This document shows positions 1 through 10,686 of a DNA stretch of 64,000 bases, one piece after another. Source of the DNA: Euclidia mi (Eukaryota; Arthropoda; Insecta; Lepidoptera; Erebidae); NCBI GenBank assembly GCA_944739405.2, contig OX123190.2, positions 19,938,807 to 20,002,806 on the forward strand, written 5' to 3'. Below the pieces are notes generated by a model, which saw only the letters and a program-made list of their open reading frames with translations, made no database searches and was not told the DNA's origin. The position numbers were made by a program, and so were the translations under genes. Position 1 is the stretch's first letter; each line of letters begins with the position of its first letter.

Positions 1-358
1 TAAAAATGTTTTTTTTACTTACTTTGTATGAGTTCACTGCATTTTTAGACTCACGTATTTCACGTGAGACTGAATACGTATAGTTGATTATCATTACACC
101 TCTTTGATTTAAAACTTTTGACAAAAAAAAACTGCTTTACTATACTTCGAGGCAGTACATTCAAACCTAAGTATTGGCTCAGAGAATTGACTTAGAACTT
201 TGGTTTAATAGTGAAAAATGCTCAAAATAATGTGTTCTATTAAAATAACACAATTTTATTGATTGGCTGGCGAAATAAAAATAGCCTAATTTGGGTGATG
301 TCCTTCTGTATATACAAAGAAATAAAAGTAAAAAGTCAACATCACCACTTAACGTAAT

Positions 359-927
359 TTATACATAATGTCCCCAAGCCAATGTATCAATGTTGTTGTT
401 CATAATACCTACATCGTTTGGTATCATTATTGATGAAGATGCTTTATTTATTTTTTGTGTAAAAATAGTGTGATTGATTTAAATCGAAGCATACTACAAT
501 ATTGTACATTTTTATTAAACGGACTGCCTCGTTGGTCTCGCGGCATAAATGTGCGCATGGGATTGGGATGTCTCGGGTTCGATTCCCGGGTCGGGCAAAG
601 TGAAGAAATTCTCAGTAGCAGCTCGGAGTCTGGTAATGTGCCCGGTACGGCAATAGGCTCGCCCCCTATTATGCGGGACCTAAAAATTCATGGCAAAATA
701 TTAAACCTCTGCCTACCCCTTCGGGGAAACAGGGGTGAGTCTATAAAAAAAAAATTAAACAAACACGATTTGTAATTTCCCATATAATTTTTTTTGGTAA
801 CACTTTTGTTAACCCCTTTTGCCTTTGCTATAAATTTATCTTCTACTTCCGGGGCATACATTTTTGATCGCAACCCTACAAATTTCTTCAATACTTTACC
901 ACTATTCTCGTCTTTAAAAACACCCAA
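359..927 (-). pseudogene. Polinton-type DNA polymerase B, C-terminal fragment (copy 1)
   Basis: Remnant of a protein-primed family B DNA polymerase as found in Polinton/Maverick and adintovirus-like elements. Reading the minus strand from 927, the first block contains FVGLRSKMY followed by AKGVNKSV. This is the usual C-terminal end of these polymerases, after the catalytic palm, which is absent here. The frame is then broken by SINE family A at 521-753. It resumes on the far side with a conserved tail ending IDTLAWGHY and a TAA at 359-361. A second copy of the same segment, without the SINE, lies at about 27060-27500. This is a dead fragment with no intact active site. The family assignment rests on motif recognition, not on a search. 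Confidence 0.65.
521..753 (+). mobile_element. SINE family A, tRNA-derived, copy 1
   Basis: tRNA-derived SINE in sense orientation. The head has a box A-like TGGTCTCGCGGC and a box B-like GGTTCGATTCC. It is followed by a body and a 3' tail containing CTCTGCCTACCCCTTCGG and a TGAGTCTAT end. A 7-bp target duplication (ATTAAAC) flanks it at 514-520 and 754-760. The paralogous segment at 27.4 kb is an empty site, which fixes both boundaries. The insertion interrupts a polymerase B remnant. Other copies lie at 18407-18645 (partial), 28120-28380, 55426-55696 and 62700-62949. Confidence 0.85.
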
Positions 928-1092
928 CTTTTATCTATTTATTTTTGGATAATCGTATATATTATTTTCTGGATAATCTGATGTACCTATCAAAATAGTG
1001 AAGTAGATCTAGTTTTATATTCTCATAAAAATTGTCTGTAAAAATTTGATATATCAATCTATCGGTATCGCTGTACAATAACTTAATGTTAT

Positions 1093-1755
1093 TCAGTCGG
1101 TATTTGGACGACGACGGGACCCTGGGAGAGGGTGTTAACACTGTTTTACAAGAGTTAGAGCTAATAAAAAATAAATTTTAAGCAATTGGTTTGGAACTGA
1201 ATTCAGACAAATGTGAATTTTTTATTAATGACAATTTGGATAACCTTTCGATTTTAACAAAATTAATTATTTGGCGCCAAATATTAAAATCATCAATAAA
1301 TGTTCCGCCTCCTCGGGTCCCCTATTTTCGACGATATTTTTGGATGTATAAAATACATGAAAACCTACAACATTTTTGTGAAACCTCGGAACGGCTTTAC
1401 AAAACTAATATTCATTCGGCTTTCAAGATTATTTGGCACTGCCTTTTTTTCCAAAATTTACATTTTACTTGCGTTCCTCTCCTTCTTGGAAACATTTATC
1501 CCTATTGGAAAAATTGATAATATTATTCGGCACACCTGGAGCAAAATTCTAAATCTTGACATGAACGACCGAATGCGGCTTCTTCAATCGACTTTACCAG
1601 TTCGTTTGCGTAGCCTTGGCGTACACAAAATTACCGATAAAAGTCTACCTGCGTTTTTGGCCTCGATCCACGGCACTGAGGAATTGTTCAGGAAAGTTCT
1701 AGAACCCACATTGGTTGAGCGCGCCCGTTTGTTGGCTGTGGGAGAGTGGGCATAG
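1093..1755 (+). pseudogene. Non-LTR-type reverse transcriptase remnant
   Basis: Broken reverse transcriptase. The palm motif appears at about 1101-1130 as YLDD-D-GTLG, where an extra GAC codon interrupts the usual YLDDGTLG. Downstream, GLELNSDKCEF fits the same fold. A stop follows the palm, and a frameshift then leads to the open stretch 1300-1755, which contains RLLQSTLPVRL and SLPAFLASIHG. These motifs are typical of a LINE family whose C-terminal part may also be represented at 8076-8330. The 5' half and any nuclease domain are missing. The clade is uncertain. The feature ends against a perfect hairpin at 1760. Confidence 0.6.
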
Positions 1756-1759
1756 CGAT

Positions 1760-1814
1760 GCGGAAAGTTGTATCGTCCAACATAGTTCCTATGTTGGACG
1801 ATACAACTTTCCGC
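1760..1814. repeat. Perfect hairpin, 26-bp arms, 3-nt loop
   Basis: The arms 1760-1785 and 1789-1814 are exact reverse complements separated by the loop TTC. The hairpin starts 5 bp after the stop of the reverse transcriptase remnant. It has no coding content and no flanking target duplication that I can see. It matches the pattern of several other tight fold-backs in the window. Confidence 0.95.
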
Positions 1815-1844
1815 AGATACGTTAGAAAACGGTAAAAAGTAAAA

Positions 1845-3480
1845 TAAAATTACAGTAGGATGAGACCCATTGGAGAAGGAAGAGAATATAGCGATCATTA
1901 AAGGAAAAATATATTACGGGCGATCTGAGGTCGGGAAGTGAATGGGGTTGCGATTTTAAGGGTAATAAAGAGTTTATCTCGATGGCCAGCAAAACTACAA
2001 GTCCTACGGAAAAAACATCAATGGCTAAGTTGTAGGTAATAAAAAGATCTACAACTTTCGTATTTACATTTTATTCACACAACGTCATAATTTATGTGAA
2101 AAATTCAAATGACCAAGTTTTTGGTTTTCTATTTTAACTTTTACGATAGTTTTTTCTTTTACACGAAATTTGGTGAAAACTTGCCTTTTTATGTTCCAAA
2201 CACACTGTTTATGTTTTTTATTTAACGTATTTATTTTTACGCCTTATTTTGACTTAATATCGAAATAAAACCCTTATTTTCAATTTAACACGATGAGCGC
2301 CATGTGTGTCCTTCAGGAAACACAAAGTACTAACCTCTGAGGCCGCGTGTTTCCTTTAAGATACACAGCCCTTGCTTTATTCTGAGGAAAATTAACAAAA
2401 AAACCTTTGTGAACGAATTTCTGTACTATTATAATAACATAATAAGACGGATTAAGCAAAAAAAAAGCCAAGTCGAAAAAATTAAAAACATGACTTTGGG
2501 GCCTGGCGCTCAACGTGTTCACACGTCTATATATCAGCATTTTTTTTATTTGTTCGGCGTTTTGTTCGTTGAAATCTCTAGTGTCTGATGGTGTGAATAA
2601 AATATACATTACTAAGGTAAACGTTCTCAGAAAATGCAACAAAATCAAACAACCTCGAGACCGATTTTTTTATCATAATGTACAATTTTGAGATATTTAT
2701 TAAAATTAACACTTTCATTACTCGAAAAACGTAAGATTCCATGCTACATTGATAAATAAGAACTTAAAGATCGATATATATACAACTAAAATTAGCAACC
2801 AAATAAGTTAATAATTAATAATACATCAACAATATTTTGAGAAAGTTATAGAATCTTCTTTAAATTATAGCGTAAACTCCTATTTATTGCTATTTAAAGA
2901 TAATGTATATACCTGAGTGACCCACAGACAATTTGAGCCCATCATTAGTTATTTTAAAGAGATGTGTGGAAGATAGAGAAAAGGGGAAGGGCTACCTAGC
3001 CCTTCCCCTTTTCTCTATAAAAGAACTAATGATGGGCTAAAATTTTCTGTGGGTCACTCAGGTACCTACATACATTATCTTAAAATGGCAATAAATAGAA
3101 GTCTACGCTATACCTAAATTAAAGAAGATTCTATAACTTTCTCAAAATATTGTAGATGTCTTATTAATTATTAACTTATTTGGTTGCTAATTTTAGTTGT
3201 AAATATCGATTTTTAAGTTCTTATTTATCAATGTAGCATGGAATCTTACCTTTTTCGAGTAATTAAAGTGTTGATTTTAATAAATATCTCAAAATTGTAC
3301 ATTATGATTAAAGAAATCGGTGTCGAGGTCGTTTCATTTCGTTGCATTTTCTGAGAACTTTCACCTTCCCGACCCCACTTCCCGACCACAGATCGCCCGT
3401 AATTTATTTTCCCTTAAATTTTTGCTATATTCTCTTTCTTTTCCAATGGGTTTCATCCTACTATAATTTTCTATCGTTTC
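1845..3480. repeat. Large fold-back (long inverted repeat)
   Basis: Two imperfect inverted arms. The outer arms are about 1845-1955 and 3365-3480, and the inner arms about 2600-2993 and 2998-3360. The centre is a perfect 21-bp stem (2973-2993 with 2998-3018, loop ACCT). The left arm has about 640 bp (1960-2600) with no counterpart on the right, so it was either inserted there or deleted from the right. No long open frame is present. It could be a fold-back transposon or a local inverted duplication. Confidence 0.85.
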
Positions 3481-3653
3481 AAAAATTATCTACCCTGGTC
3501 TAAAACTTTTGCCATCATACAAAGTTATCCTTATCCCTACTAATATTATAAATTCGACAGTGTGTATGTATGTTCCGTTTTCACGCTAAAACGGCTGAAC
3601 CGATTTTGTTGAAATTTAATATAGAGATATATTGGACCATGGAGACGGACATA

Positions 3654-4502
3654 CGCCCGTATTCACAAACGTTACTATGAGGTCTCATAGTTTGAATGGA
3701 CGCACAGAGTACAAAAAACCTATTCAAAGACAATACTTGAGTGCCGGCTAGCACTATGCGTCGCTTAAAACGAACGCACAGCCAAGGTACCCCGCTAGCT
3801 ATATTACGCAACGCATAGGGTCAATTTTGTGTTTGACTTACGTCAAAAACTTAGGTTATGTATTATTTGCGTAGTTTGGTGTACTTTGCTCGAGGTTATT
3901 TTCGCATCAGTTTACAATGGATTATAGTAGCGAAGAAGAATTTGATAATTATATCAACGAACAAAGAATAACTACTAGGAGAGTTGTACGGTATTTCCAA
4001 AACCCTTTAGATTATTGTTCGTAGGAATTTAGGCGACGCTATAGATTTTCCAAAGAAGTGATGTTTTTTCTACTCTTACCACTAGTGAATGAAGACCTAG
4101 AAAAATTAACTGCGAGAGGACTTCCAGTACCAGCTATTTACCAAGTTGTAGGTTTATCCATATTTATTATGTTCACAAATCCATAATTCAATACAAATAT
4201 ACCACGAAGTAAATCGGCACAGAGACGGAATAGTATTGTTTACAGCTTCTTTAGAGGTTATGTTATGACAAAATTGACAATTAAAATGAACATGAATGAA
4301 CGTCAGTGAAGCGCAATGAACTACGCAACATACGCGAACCAATCAGAGAGCTCTATTTAACGCAGTGCGTTCTCATAGTTAAGGGTCGTTTGAGTATTGT
4401 TTATGAATTGAAAGGCTGGCCATATGCGACGCACTGAGAAATGTCTTACTTCGCATAGCGTTGCTACTTTACTTACACAAGTATCGTTTGTGAATACGGG
4501 TG
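3654..4502 (+). mobile_element. PIF/Harbinger-like DNA transposon relic
   Basis: Inserted in a Lep1-like repeat with a 3-bp direct repeat ATA on both sides (3651-3653, 4503-4505). Terminal inverted repeats of 18 bp (3654-3671 and 4485-4502) agree at 17 of 18 positions and share CCCGTATTCACAAACG. A short broken transposase-like frame lies inside. ATA is not the classical TWA target, but the size of the duplication and the protein fit PIF/Harbinger. Confidence 0.7.
3917..4186 (+). pseudogene. HARBI1-like transposase N-terminal fragment
   Basis: Reading from the ATG at 3917, the frame gives 35 codons, an in-frame TAG at 4022-4024, then FRRRYRFSKEVM, LVNEDLEK and GLPVPAIYQ, ending at TAA 4184-4186. 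The FRxRYRFSK and RGLPVP blocks are characteristic of the N-terminal region of PIF/Harbinger transposases, ahead of the DDE domain, which is missing. It sits inside the TIR-bounded element 3654-4502. Non-functional. Confidence 0.6.
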
Positions 4503-4559
4503 ATAGGCTACCATAAGTTGCAAAAATTAAACTGGGAGGGATTGTAGGGGGGGTAGAAG

Positions 4560-5860
4560 TTTGTACGGCACAAATTTACCTCTAGGAAGTAAGAACGCAT
4601 GCGCTAATAATAATTTGAGTGCTGCGCATGTGCTAACACATATCTGTCAGTACTGTCACGTCATACATAATGACCACCAAAGAGATTGAATATAATATAT
4701 ACATAGAGGTAATCATAGTACTTACAAATTGAACACAGTCAACTGACGTGTAAGATACAATTTAGACAATATTATGCCATCAAATTATATAACCTTAGTG
4801 ATTTTTCTTTTATGACTGTACTGACATGATTTTGAATTTAGCCGTATATTTATATGGACATTGTCAAGTGTTGTAAAAAATCTTATCGATATGTCTATCC
4901 ACCGTATATTTTTAAAAGAAAATTCTGTGCCAACATCACTCCTCCCTTCCAAACGTATCAGTGTGAGTGTTTAAATAATTATTTGCTAATAAGTAAAATA
5001 TCAGCAACAGTAAGGAATTTTCGGAATTCATCCTTTTTCGTATTTGATTGAACATTCTCTGGAAAATACATTGTTTGATGATCACAGATTTTTATTGATA
5101 AAGTGCATTAGTCAAACATATTAGAAAATTAGAATCCATCATATTACAAAAAAAAAAAATAAACCTATAGAAAATATCTGATCTGACAGTAATATTTAAA
5201 GGACAGTAATTTGAGGGTTTAATAAGAACTGTCTACATTTCATACTCACCACTACTGAGTGCATATGCATCAAAATAAGGAAATCTTCATTTGTAAGTAA
5301 GTTTGTTAAATGTCATCTACCCAGAGACTAACACTTGGTTGTTCTTGTTCGACTAGTGGACTAATAATGTGCCGATCCCAAGATAAAATCTAAGGGCTAG
5401 TCTAGCCACAATTTTTTTCTCTCTAAATATTCTGTGTGTCACATGTATGATCGAAAAGTGTCCGATCCCGCACATACTTTTTTACACATAGATTTGTATT
5501 ACCTACACGATGTAATGAGAAAATTTCAATAAAGTGATTATTGTTAATAACAAATCTTTGGGCACTATTGAAGGTTTTGTCTGATTTATCTATTTTAAGT
5601 TAATTTTTATGTTTTTTGCTTGATAAAATCCATGTCGACTATGTCCTATCCTTGTAAAGAATTAATTTGGATATGCCATTCTCAGTTATCATAAAGCTTA
5701 AAGCTATGAGTTTTGCTTTTTTCTTAATTATTTGCTTTCTCTAATAAAAATATATTATTTGGGGGTGATGATTTATTTATTTAATATTTATTAATCCCAC
5801 TTACAGCTATCATTACAGCTGAAAAACTAACTATAAATAAGTATAAATAAACATTTATGC
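4560..5860. other. AT-rich non-coding stretch
   Basis: Only short open frames are present, without exon signals or recognisable motifs. I see no gene, tRNA-like sequence or clear repeat boundary here. Confidence 0.5.
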
Positions 5861-5867
5861 CGAGGGT

Positions 5868-6030
5868 ATCGTATGAGGCGACTAAGAGAAACACAAGAGA
5901 AGGAAATCTCGAAATAAAACCCTATACGAATACGTCTGGCTAGTGTGGTATAAAAGTAGGCCAAACCTCCACCACGGAAGGTTTAAGACCAGCAGTGGAC
6001 TGGAAAAGGCTGTTGATGCGTAAAGAAAAA
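5868..6030 (+). mobile_element. Old, diverged SINE family D copy (sense)
   Basis: Contains a diverged version of the family D body in the orientation opposite to the copies at 16 and 22 kb: GTGTGGTATA, then AGTAGGCCAA, then CAGCAGTGGACTGG near the 3' end. No target duplication is visible. It is the most diverged copy in the window. Confidence 0.55.
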
Positions 6031-6544
6031 TACCATGAAAATTAGAAAATAACGCCTCGAAAGATTATGTGCCACTGATTACCCATTTGAAACAAAAATA
6101 TGTAAGTTCAGTTTAAAAATGCAAGTTTGTGTAAAAATTATTTAAAGACTGTCCAGCAACTAGCGTTCTGACTGCTGTGGACACAAAGTTACGGAATTTA
6201 AAATGTATAACATATAAATAATATACTTTACAAGTCCGTTTGATTTTGAACCTATATTGAAACTTTAATCGATATCGATAGCGGATTTGCTCAGTCACTA
6301 TTAAATTAAAAAGTTACGATATTTGTGTTCAAATTGTCTTTAGCCCTAACTGACAAACATAGTGCCATCTTCTTCTGGCAACTCTAATTTATCATATGAG
6401 TGAAGAGTGTAGCTATATTCAATTTGTTCTAAAAAATATCGTTCCTTCCATGCTTCAGTTATTCTTCTGTGATTGGTATATACGGATAGTGACATATTGT
6501 GCACGTTGATTAAATTGTTCGCATATGTAAACTAATAATTATAC

Positions 6545-6885
6545 AATAAGCTTAAACGGCTGAAACGATTTTCCCTACTGATATTAAAAATGCGAAAATG
6601 TTTATAGAGATATATTGAACATGTATTAGAACATGGCTTTGACATTTGACTGTATGCAAGGTGATGTTATTCCTCCCATATTCCTCCTTTATGACCTTTC
6701 GAGTGCTTTCGGTAGAAAACGCTAGATAATGACATGGGTACTGACCGAGTTACTTTGTACCCTACCCTATAGAGTTTCTGAAGTCTTTAAAATAATCAGG
6801 AGTGTCTTTACATAACTTGAGACTGAAAGTAGATTTGTGTTACCCCGAATTTAACGCGCGCGAAGCGGCGGGCAAAAGCTAGTTA
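6545..6885 (+). repeat. Lep1-like dispersed repeat
   Basis: Starts with AAACGGCTGAAACGATTTTC and a diverged ATTAAAAATGCGAAAATG core. It ends with GCGGGCAAAAGCTAGT at about 6869-6884, the mirror image of the end seen at 13151. No coding content. Confidence 0.55.
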
Positions 6886-7069
6886 TATTATAAACGAATT
6901 AAATATTGAAGGTATGTAGTTACATAAAATCTGTATAGTGACAAAATATATACTTAAATAAAATCTTTATGTTTAATTAGTGGTCCACCTAAGTCCTGGA
7001 ACCAGCTCAGGGGGGGGGTCATGGGGGTCATGACCCCCCCCTAGATCCGCCCTTGGCCGGAGTACCAGC

Positions 7070-7350
7070 TCATCTTGAACCGAATGGTTTGGTAAGTACG
7101 CGACGATGGGAAGAGACCAGACGGTATGTAAAACACCATGCAATACAGACTTCTACTCCTGACCTCTAAGTCTTTCCTGTTCCAGCGCCCCACGCTTTTA
7201 CAATCAAATATTATAATTAAAAGCACATAGTTTATACTTCAGCCCAGAAATAGAGACAACTTGAACGATCCATAATTTATTTTTGTTTTTATGTGTATTT
7301 ATAAAAGCGTGTTTTCTAGTGTTTTTTAAACTATTAATTTATTTTGTTGA
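7070..7350 (+). mobile_element. Helitron-like mosaic with LINE fragment
   Basis: Three pieces are joined. Positions 7075-7132 match the start of the LINE fragment at 8072 (with an 8-nt insertion). Next comes AAAACACCATGCAATACAGA, identical to the end of the Helitron helicase fragment at 21.7 kb. Last comes a unit with CACGCTTTTACAATC at its left and TAAAAGCGTG at its right (7190-7312), repeated at 7740-7910, 22085-22220 (minus), 25780-25930 and 34950-35035. The order suggests transposon-mediated capture. Confidence 0.5.
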
Positions 7351-7478
7351 TGAGCAAGAAAAAATTAAGAATACATTATTTAAGGCTACTGCTCCGCTAC
7401 CATGGCTCATAGCGTGATGTTATATAGCCTATAGCCTTCCTCGATAAATGACCTATCTAACATTGAAAGAATTTTTGA

Positions 7479-7692
7479 AATCGGTTCGATTCCCGCTCAA
7501 GTCAAACATTTGTGTGCATGAACATGGATGTTTGTCTTGGTCTGGGTGTTTCTATGTATATTAAGTATGTACTTATTTACAAAAAAAGTATATATGTATA
7601 TTTATCCATTGTCTAGTACCCATAGTACAAGCTCTGCTTAGTTTGGGACTAGATGGTGTTGTGTGAATGTGGTAGAATATTATTATATTATA
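7479..7692 (+). mobile_element. SINE family B, 5'-truncated
   Basis: Starts inside the tRNA-like head at the box B region (GGTTCGATTCCCGCTCAAGT). It continues with the body containing CATTTGTGTGCATGAACATG and GGACTAGATGGTG, and ends in an ATT-rich tail. Other copies lie at 26342-26553, 46556-46715 and 57312-57573, all on the minus strand. Confidence 0.75.
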
Positions 7693-8034
7693 TTATTATT
7701 ATTAACTATTCCAGCACGTTCAGAGTTCGTACATTTTATGAACGTTTACAATCAAATACTATATTATAATTAAAAGCACTTAGTTTACACTTGAGCCCAT
7801 AAATAAAGACAACTTGGACGATCCATACTTAATTTATTTTTTGTTTTTACGTGCATTTATAAAAGCGTGTTTTTATTGTGTTTTTAAACTATTAATTTAT
7901 AACAAATTATATCGCATTTAGAATTGTTAAGATTCTGAATAGCAAAGCATCATCAGCTATGTCTGTCTGTATTATTTTGTCAAAACATTCGAGAACCTTG
8001 AGGCTGGTTTCAGAGTCACGCGTTTGACCGGCGC

Positions 8035-8335
8035 AGACCACACGCGCGCGCTTACAATTACTTTACTACTTTATCTTGAACCGAATGGTACGCGACGATG
8101 GGAAGAGACCAGACGGTATGTCCTTCTTACCTTGGAAGATGGGCAAGCCTCTGGTATGGGACGCGACATGTGTCGATACCCTTACGCCATCACATCTTCC
8201 AAGCATAGCTGGGTCGGCTGGCGCTGCTGCTGCATCAGCGGAGGCCCTCAAACGACGCAAATACGGCAACCTATCTGGTAATTACGTTTTTGAGCCGTTT
8301 GCGGTCGAAACGCTGGGCCATTACATTTTTTTTAT
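8035..8335 (+). pseudogene. LINE ORF C-terminal fragment
   Basis: The open frame from 8076 reads DDGKRPDGMSFLPW, then LVWDATCVDTLTPSHL, KRRKYGNL and FEPFAVETLG. These blocks are familiar as the C-terminal region of an invertebrate retroelement polyprotein whose RT has the YLDDGTLG form, as at 1101. RPDG followed by LVWDATCV could be the core of a PD-(D/E)XK-type nuclease, but that is inference. It is unusually GC-rich for the area. Truncated at both ends. Confidence 0.5.
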
Positions 8336-8399
8336 TGATTTAGGTACCTTTTCTTTTGTTATCATTACTTATTTAGTTTTTGTAGATTAGTTTAGGATA

Positions 8400-8885
8400 G
8401 TTTAGTTATATAAGTAGTTTTATTTTGTTATAATACATGTTAACATTAAAAGAAATATATTTGAAGTAAACAAATTTTATTATTAAACTTTTTAATCATG
8501 TAGTTATAATGAAATTCATACATAAGGGTCTTAGATATATCTAAAATACAAAATCATAAATAAATTGCTTTAACATAAATAATTAGTTTTCGTAATTGTG
8601 TTGCAACTAAATATTCTGAAAAAAATAATAAACTATGGAATTCTGGTTCTGCAAATCTGCAGTCAAATCCTAAAACTACCTCGTAACGTTAACGTTTACT
8701 CTTTTTTCAATATTTTCCATTGTCTTACCGAAGACAGAATTGTTCATTAATTTAAAAAAGTCTTTTTCAAAGTTTGATGTACTTAGAGACTTACAAGAAC
8801 TTTTTTTAAATTTTAAAATTCTATATACTTTAATTAATTTAATTTCCATTTCAATGCATTGTTTTAAAATCTGTAGTGAATGATG
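8400..8885. other. Non-coding, 3' flank of the minus-strand gene
   Basis: AT-rich. On the minus strand an AATAAA polyadenylation signal lies about 50 bp beyond the stop codon of the gene at 8940-10191 (around 8886-8896). Nothing else is recognisable. Confidence 0.5.
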
Positions 8886-8939
8886 TATTTATTTTATTAT
8901 TTACTTATATAATAAAAATAAATAAAGATTAATAAATAA

Positions 8940-10191
8940 CTACACTAATTTAGTTTCTTTAGTATTAGCCACACATATGTTTTCAGGACATAACGGAAAG
9001 TCAGAATGCAAATTACTTATGAAGTACATCAGGATATCGTCGGTAAACACATCGGATCCGCTCAGGCGTATGTTTGATAACAATTCTTCCATTTCGGCGA
9101 CAGACGGAGCTGCAACAAATAAATAAATTTATAAATAATTCAATACCGTTTATAATACTCTGACAATAAATAGAAAATATATTTGTAACGTCTGCTAAAA
9201 TCCCGCGCCGACGGATTGGGATTAAATCGATGATAAACTTTCGCGATCTGCATGCATCATACACAATTATTTCGTAATTGCGTAAATAAATAACTTATAA
9301 ATACGAAATTGTTTTCTCGTGGTATTTATCCACAAATGTATCAGTACCTAAATGAATCAAGAAGCGAAAGTACAACAAAAGTTATAGTTATGGACAATAT
9401 TAAAGTAGTCGGTAATAAACAATGTACCTGAATCTGCAACCCTTGGCTCTTGCTGGCTCAGCATGTTGAGCAGTTCATTGCCCTCGAGACCTCCCATCAT
9501 GGGCGTCATGGAGGACAGTCCGCCTTGATTAGGTGCCGTATTTCGGGTGTCTGCGAACGCGTAGCTGTCCTATAAACAAAAAACAATCATCAGTCAAATC
9601 TGTTTATATAAAATTCTTACGTTGCTGGCTGACAGACAGACAAGGCAAAGCCAAGCTACAGGGCTAGAGCCTAACTATTGGCTTGAAACTTCAGCCTCTG
9701 CCGGCCTAGCTGCGGGCATCTTCTGGTAGCTAATATTGTATATTATAAAGTACATTGCAATTTGGTGTTTTATTTACCTTTTTATTTTACAGACCAATAT
9801 ATTTATTTCAAGTTACCAAAAGTTCGAAGCTAGCTTATAGATACATAATAAAAAAGAAATACTTCAAAACGTGACAAATCATCACAATTGTTTGAAAGTT
9901 ATGAATGCAATGCTGTCTACACAGCCAATTTTATTAATTAAGTAAATAAATCTGTCCGTGTTGAATAAAATATAATATTAGGAAAGACTAAATCGTTAAA
10001 TTTATAAAATGGTCTAATATTCGTAAAAAAAAACAACATCGTAAATTGATCACAATATCACGTTGCGGGTATTTCTCTCCAAGATCAATAACATAAGCAC
10101 TTACCGTAGTTGTCGTAGGATTAGGTTCACTAGCTAATGTAAATATAGGTTTCTGCTCTTCTGGGGAGAAATTAGCCGATACTGAATCCAT
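8940..10191 (-). CDS. Three-exon gene of unknown function, copy A
   Basis: Exons on the minus strand are 10105-10191 (ATG GAT TCA, 29 codons), 9428-9569 and 8940-9109 (TAG at 8940-8942), giving 132 residues. The donors are GTAAG and GTACA. The acceptors TTTATAG and TTGTTGCAG follow pyrimidine-rich tracts, and all phases agree. The protein starts MDSVSANFSPEEQKP. It has a Met/Gly/Leu-rich middle (LSSMTPMMGGLEGNELLNML), an acidic amphipathic stretch (VAEMEELLSNIRLSG) and no signal peptide or membrane segment. I do not recognise the family. The leucine/acid patches could be an interaction or activation surface. Conserved splice sites and frame in a second copy (30934-32151) support it. Further upstream exons are possible: the frame stays open above the ATG up to a TTACAAG acceptor-like site. 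Confidence 0.7.
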
Positions 10192-10218
10192 TTTGTACAA
10201 AATACTAATAAACGCCAA

Positions 10219-10615
10219 TGAAACAACAGCTTGTAAGTAAAATGTTGCTCGTTAGACGCCGCCGATGGAAAAGACATTCTACATCGCAGAACCACAATTT
10301 ATACTAAGTACTTTTTCAATACACAAATATAACTATGTCTAGTAAACTTGTTCTTTAGTACCAATATATGGCTACCCGCATTAGAAAACTATCAAGACGA
10401 TTTTGTGGCTTATTAAATAATTTTTCAAATGCTATTGATCGACACGTGCATCACATATGAGTTGTCAAACATGTATACACACATAAAATCCTCATCTAAG
10501 TGATATTATTGACTATCTTTTTTTTTTCATGTAGAGAGGGTAGTTTTGTGTAAATTCCTTTGTCGCTGCGCGTCGAGTCGTGATTCAAGGTTCTCGAATG
10601 TGTTGACCAAATAAG

Positions 10616-10618
<3 letters not shown>
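10219..10618. other. Upstream flank of copy A gene
   Basis: Shared almost base for base with 32180-32316 plus 34629-34870 in the duplicated segment. This is therefore the empty site for the RTE LINE inserted in copy B. No promoter motif is convincing. Confidence 0.5.

Positions 10619-10683
<65 letters not shown>
10619..10683. repeat. (TA)n microsatellite
   Basis: An uninterrupted TA run of about 32 units. It is absent from the paralogous segment near 34.9 kb, so it expanded or was lost after the duplication. Confidence 0.95.

Positions 10684-10686
<3 letters not shown>

Larger units (their letters stand above)
3525..4560 (+). repeat. Lep1-like dispersed repeat, split by a later insertion
   Basis: The left part (3525-3653) carries the lepidopteran core with CTACTAATATTATAAA and AAACGGCTGAACCGATTTTG. 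It continues after 4503 with ATAGGCTACC. The interruption is a PIF/Harbinger-type element at 3654-4502. Related pieces occur at 6545-6885, 13150-13185 and 22917-23110. The family is usually attributed to non-autonomous Helitron-like DNA; that attribution comes from general knowledge. Confidence 0.6.

Noticed and set aside
522..600. tRNA gene-like sequ. with box A and box B
   Set aside because: Repeated five times with a SINE body, target duplications and a LINE-like tail. The rest of the cloverleaf is absent, so it is a SINE head.
2313..2648. 111-codon minus-strand ORF
   Set aside because: Lies in the unpaired part of the fold-back, with no motif and no splice support.
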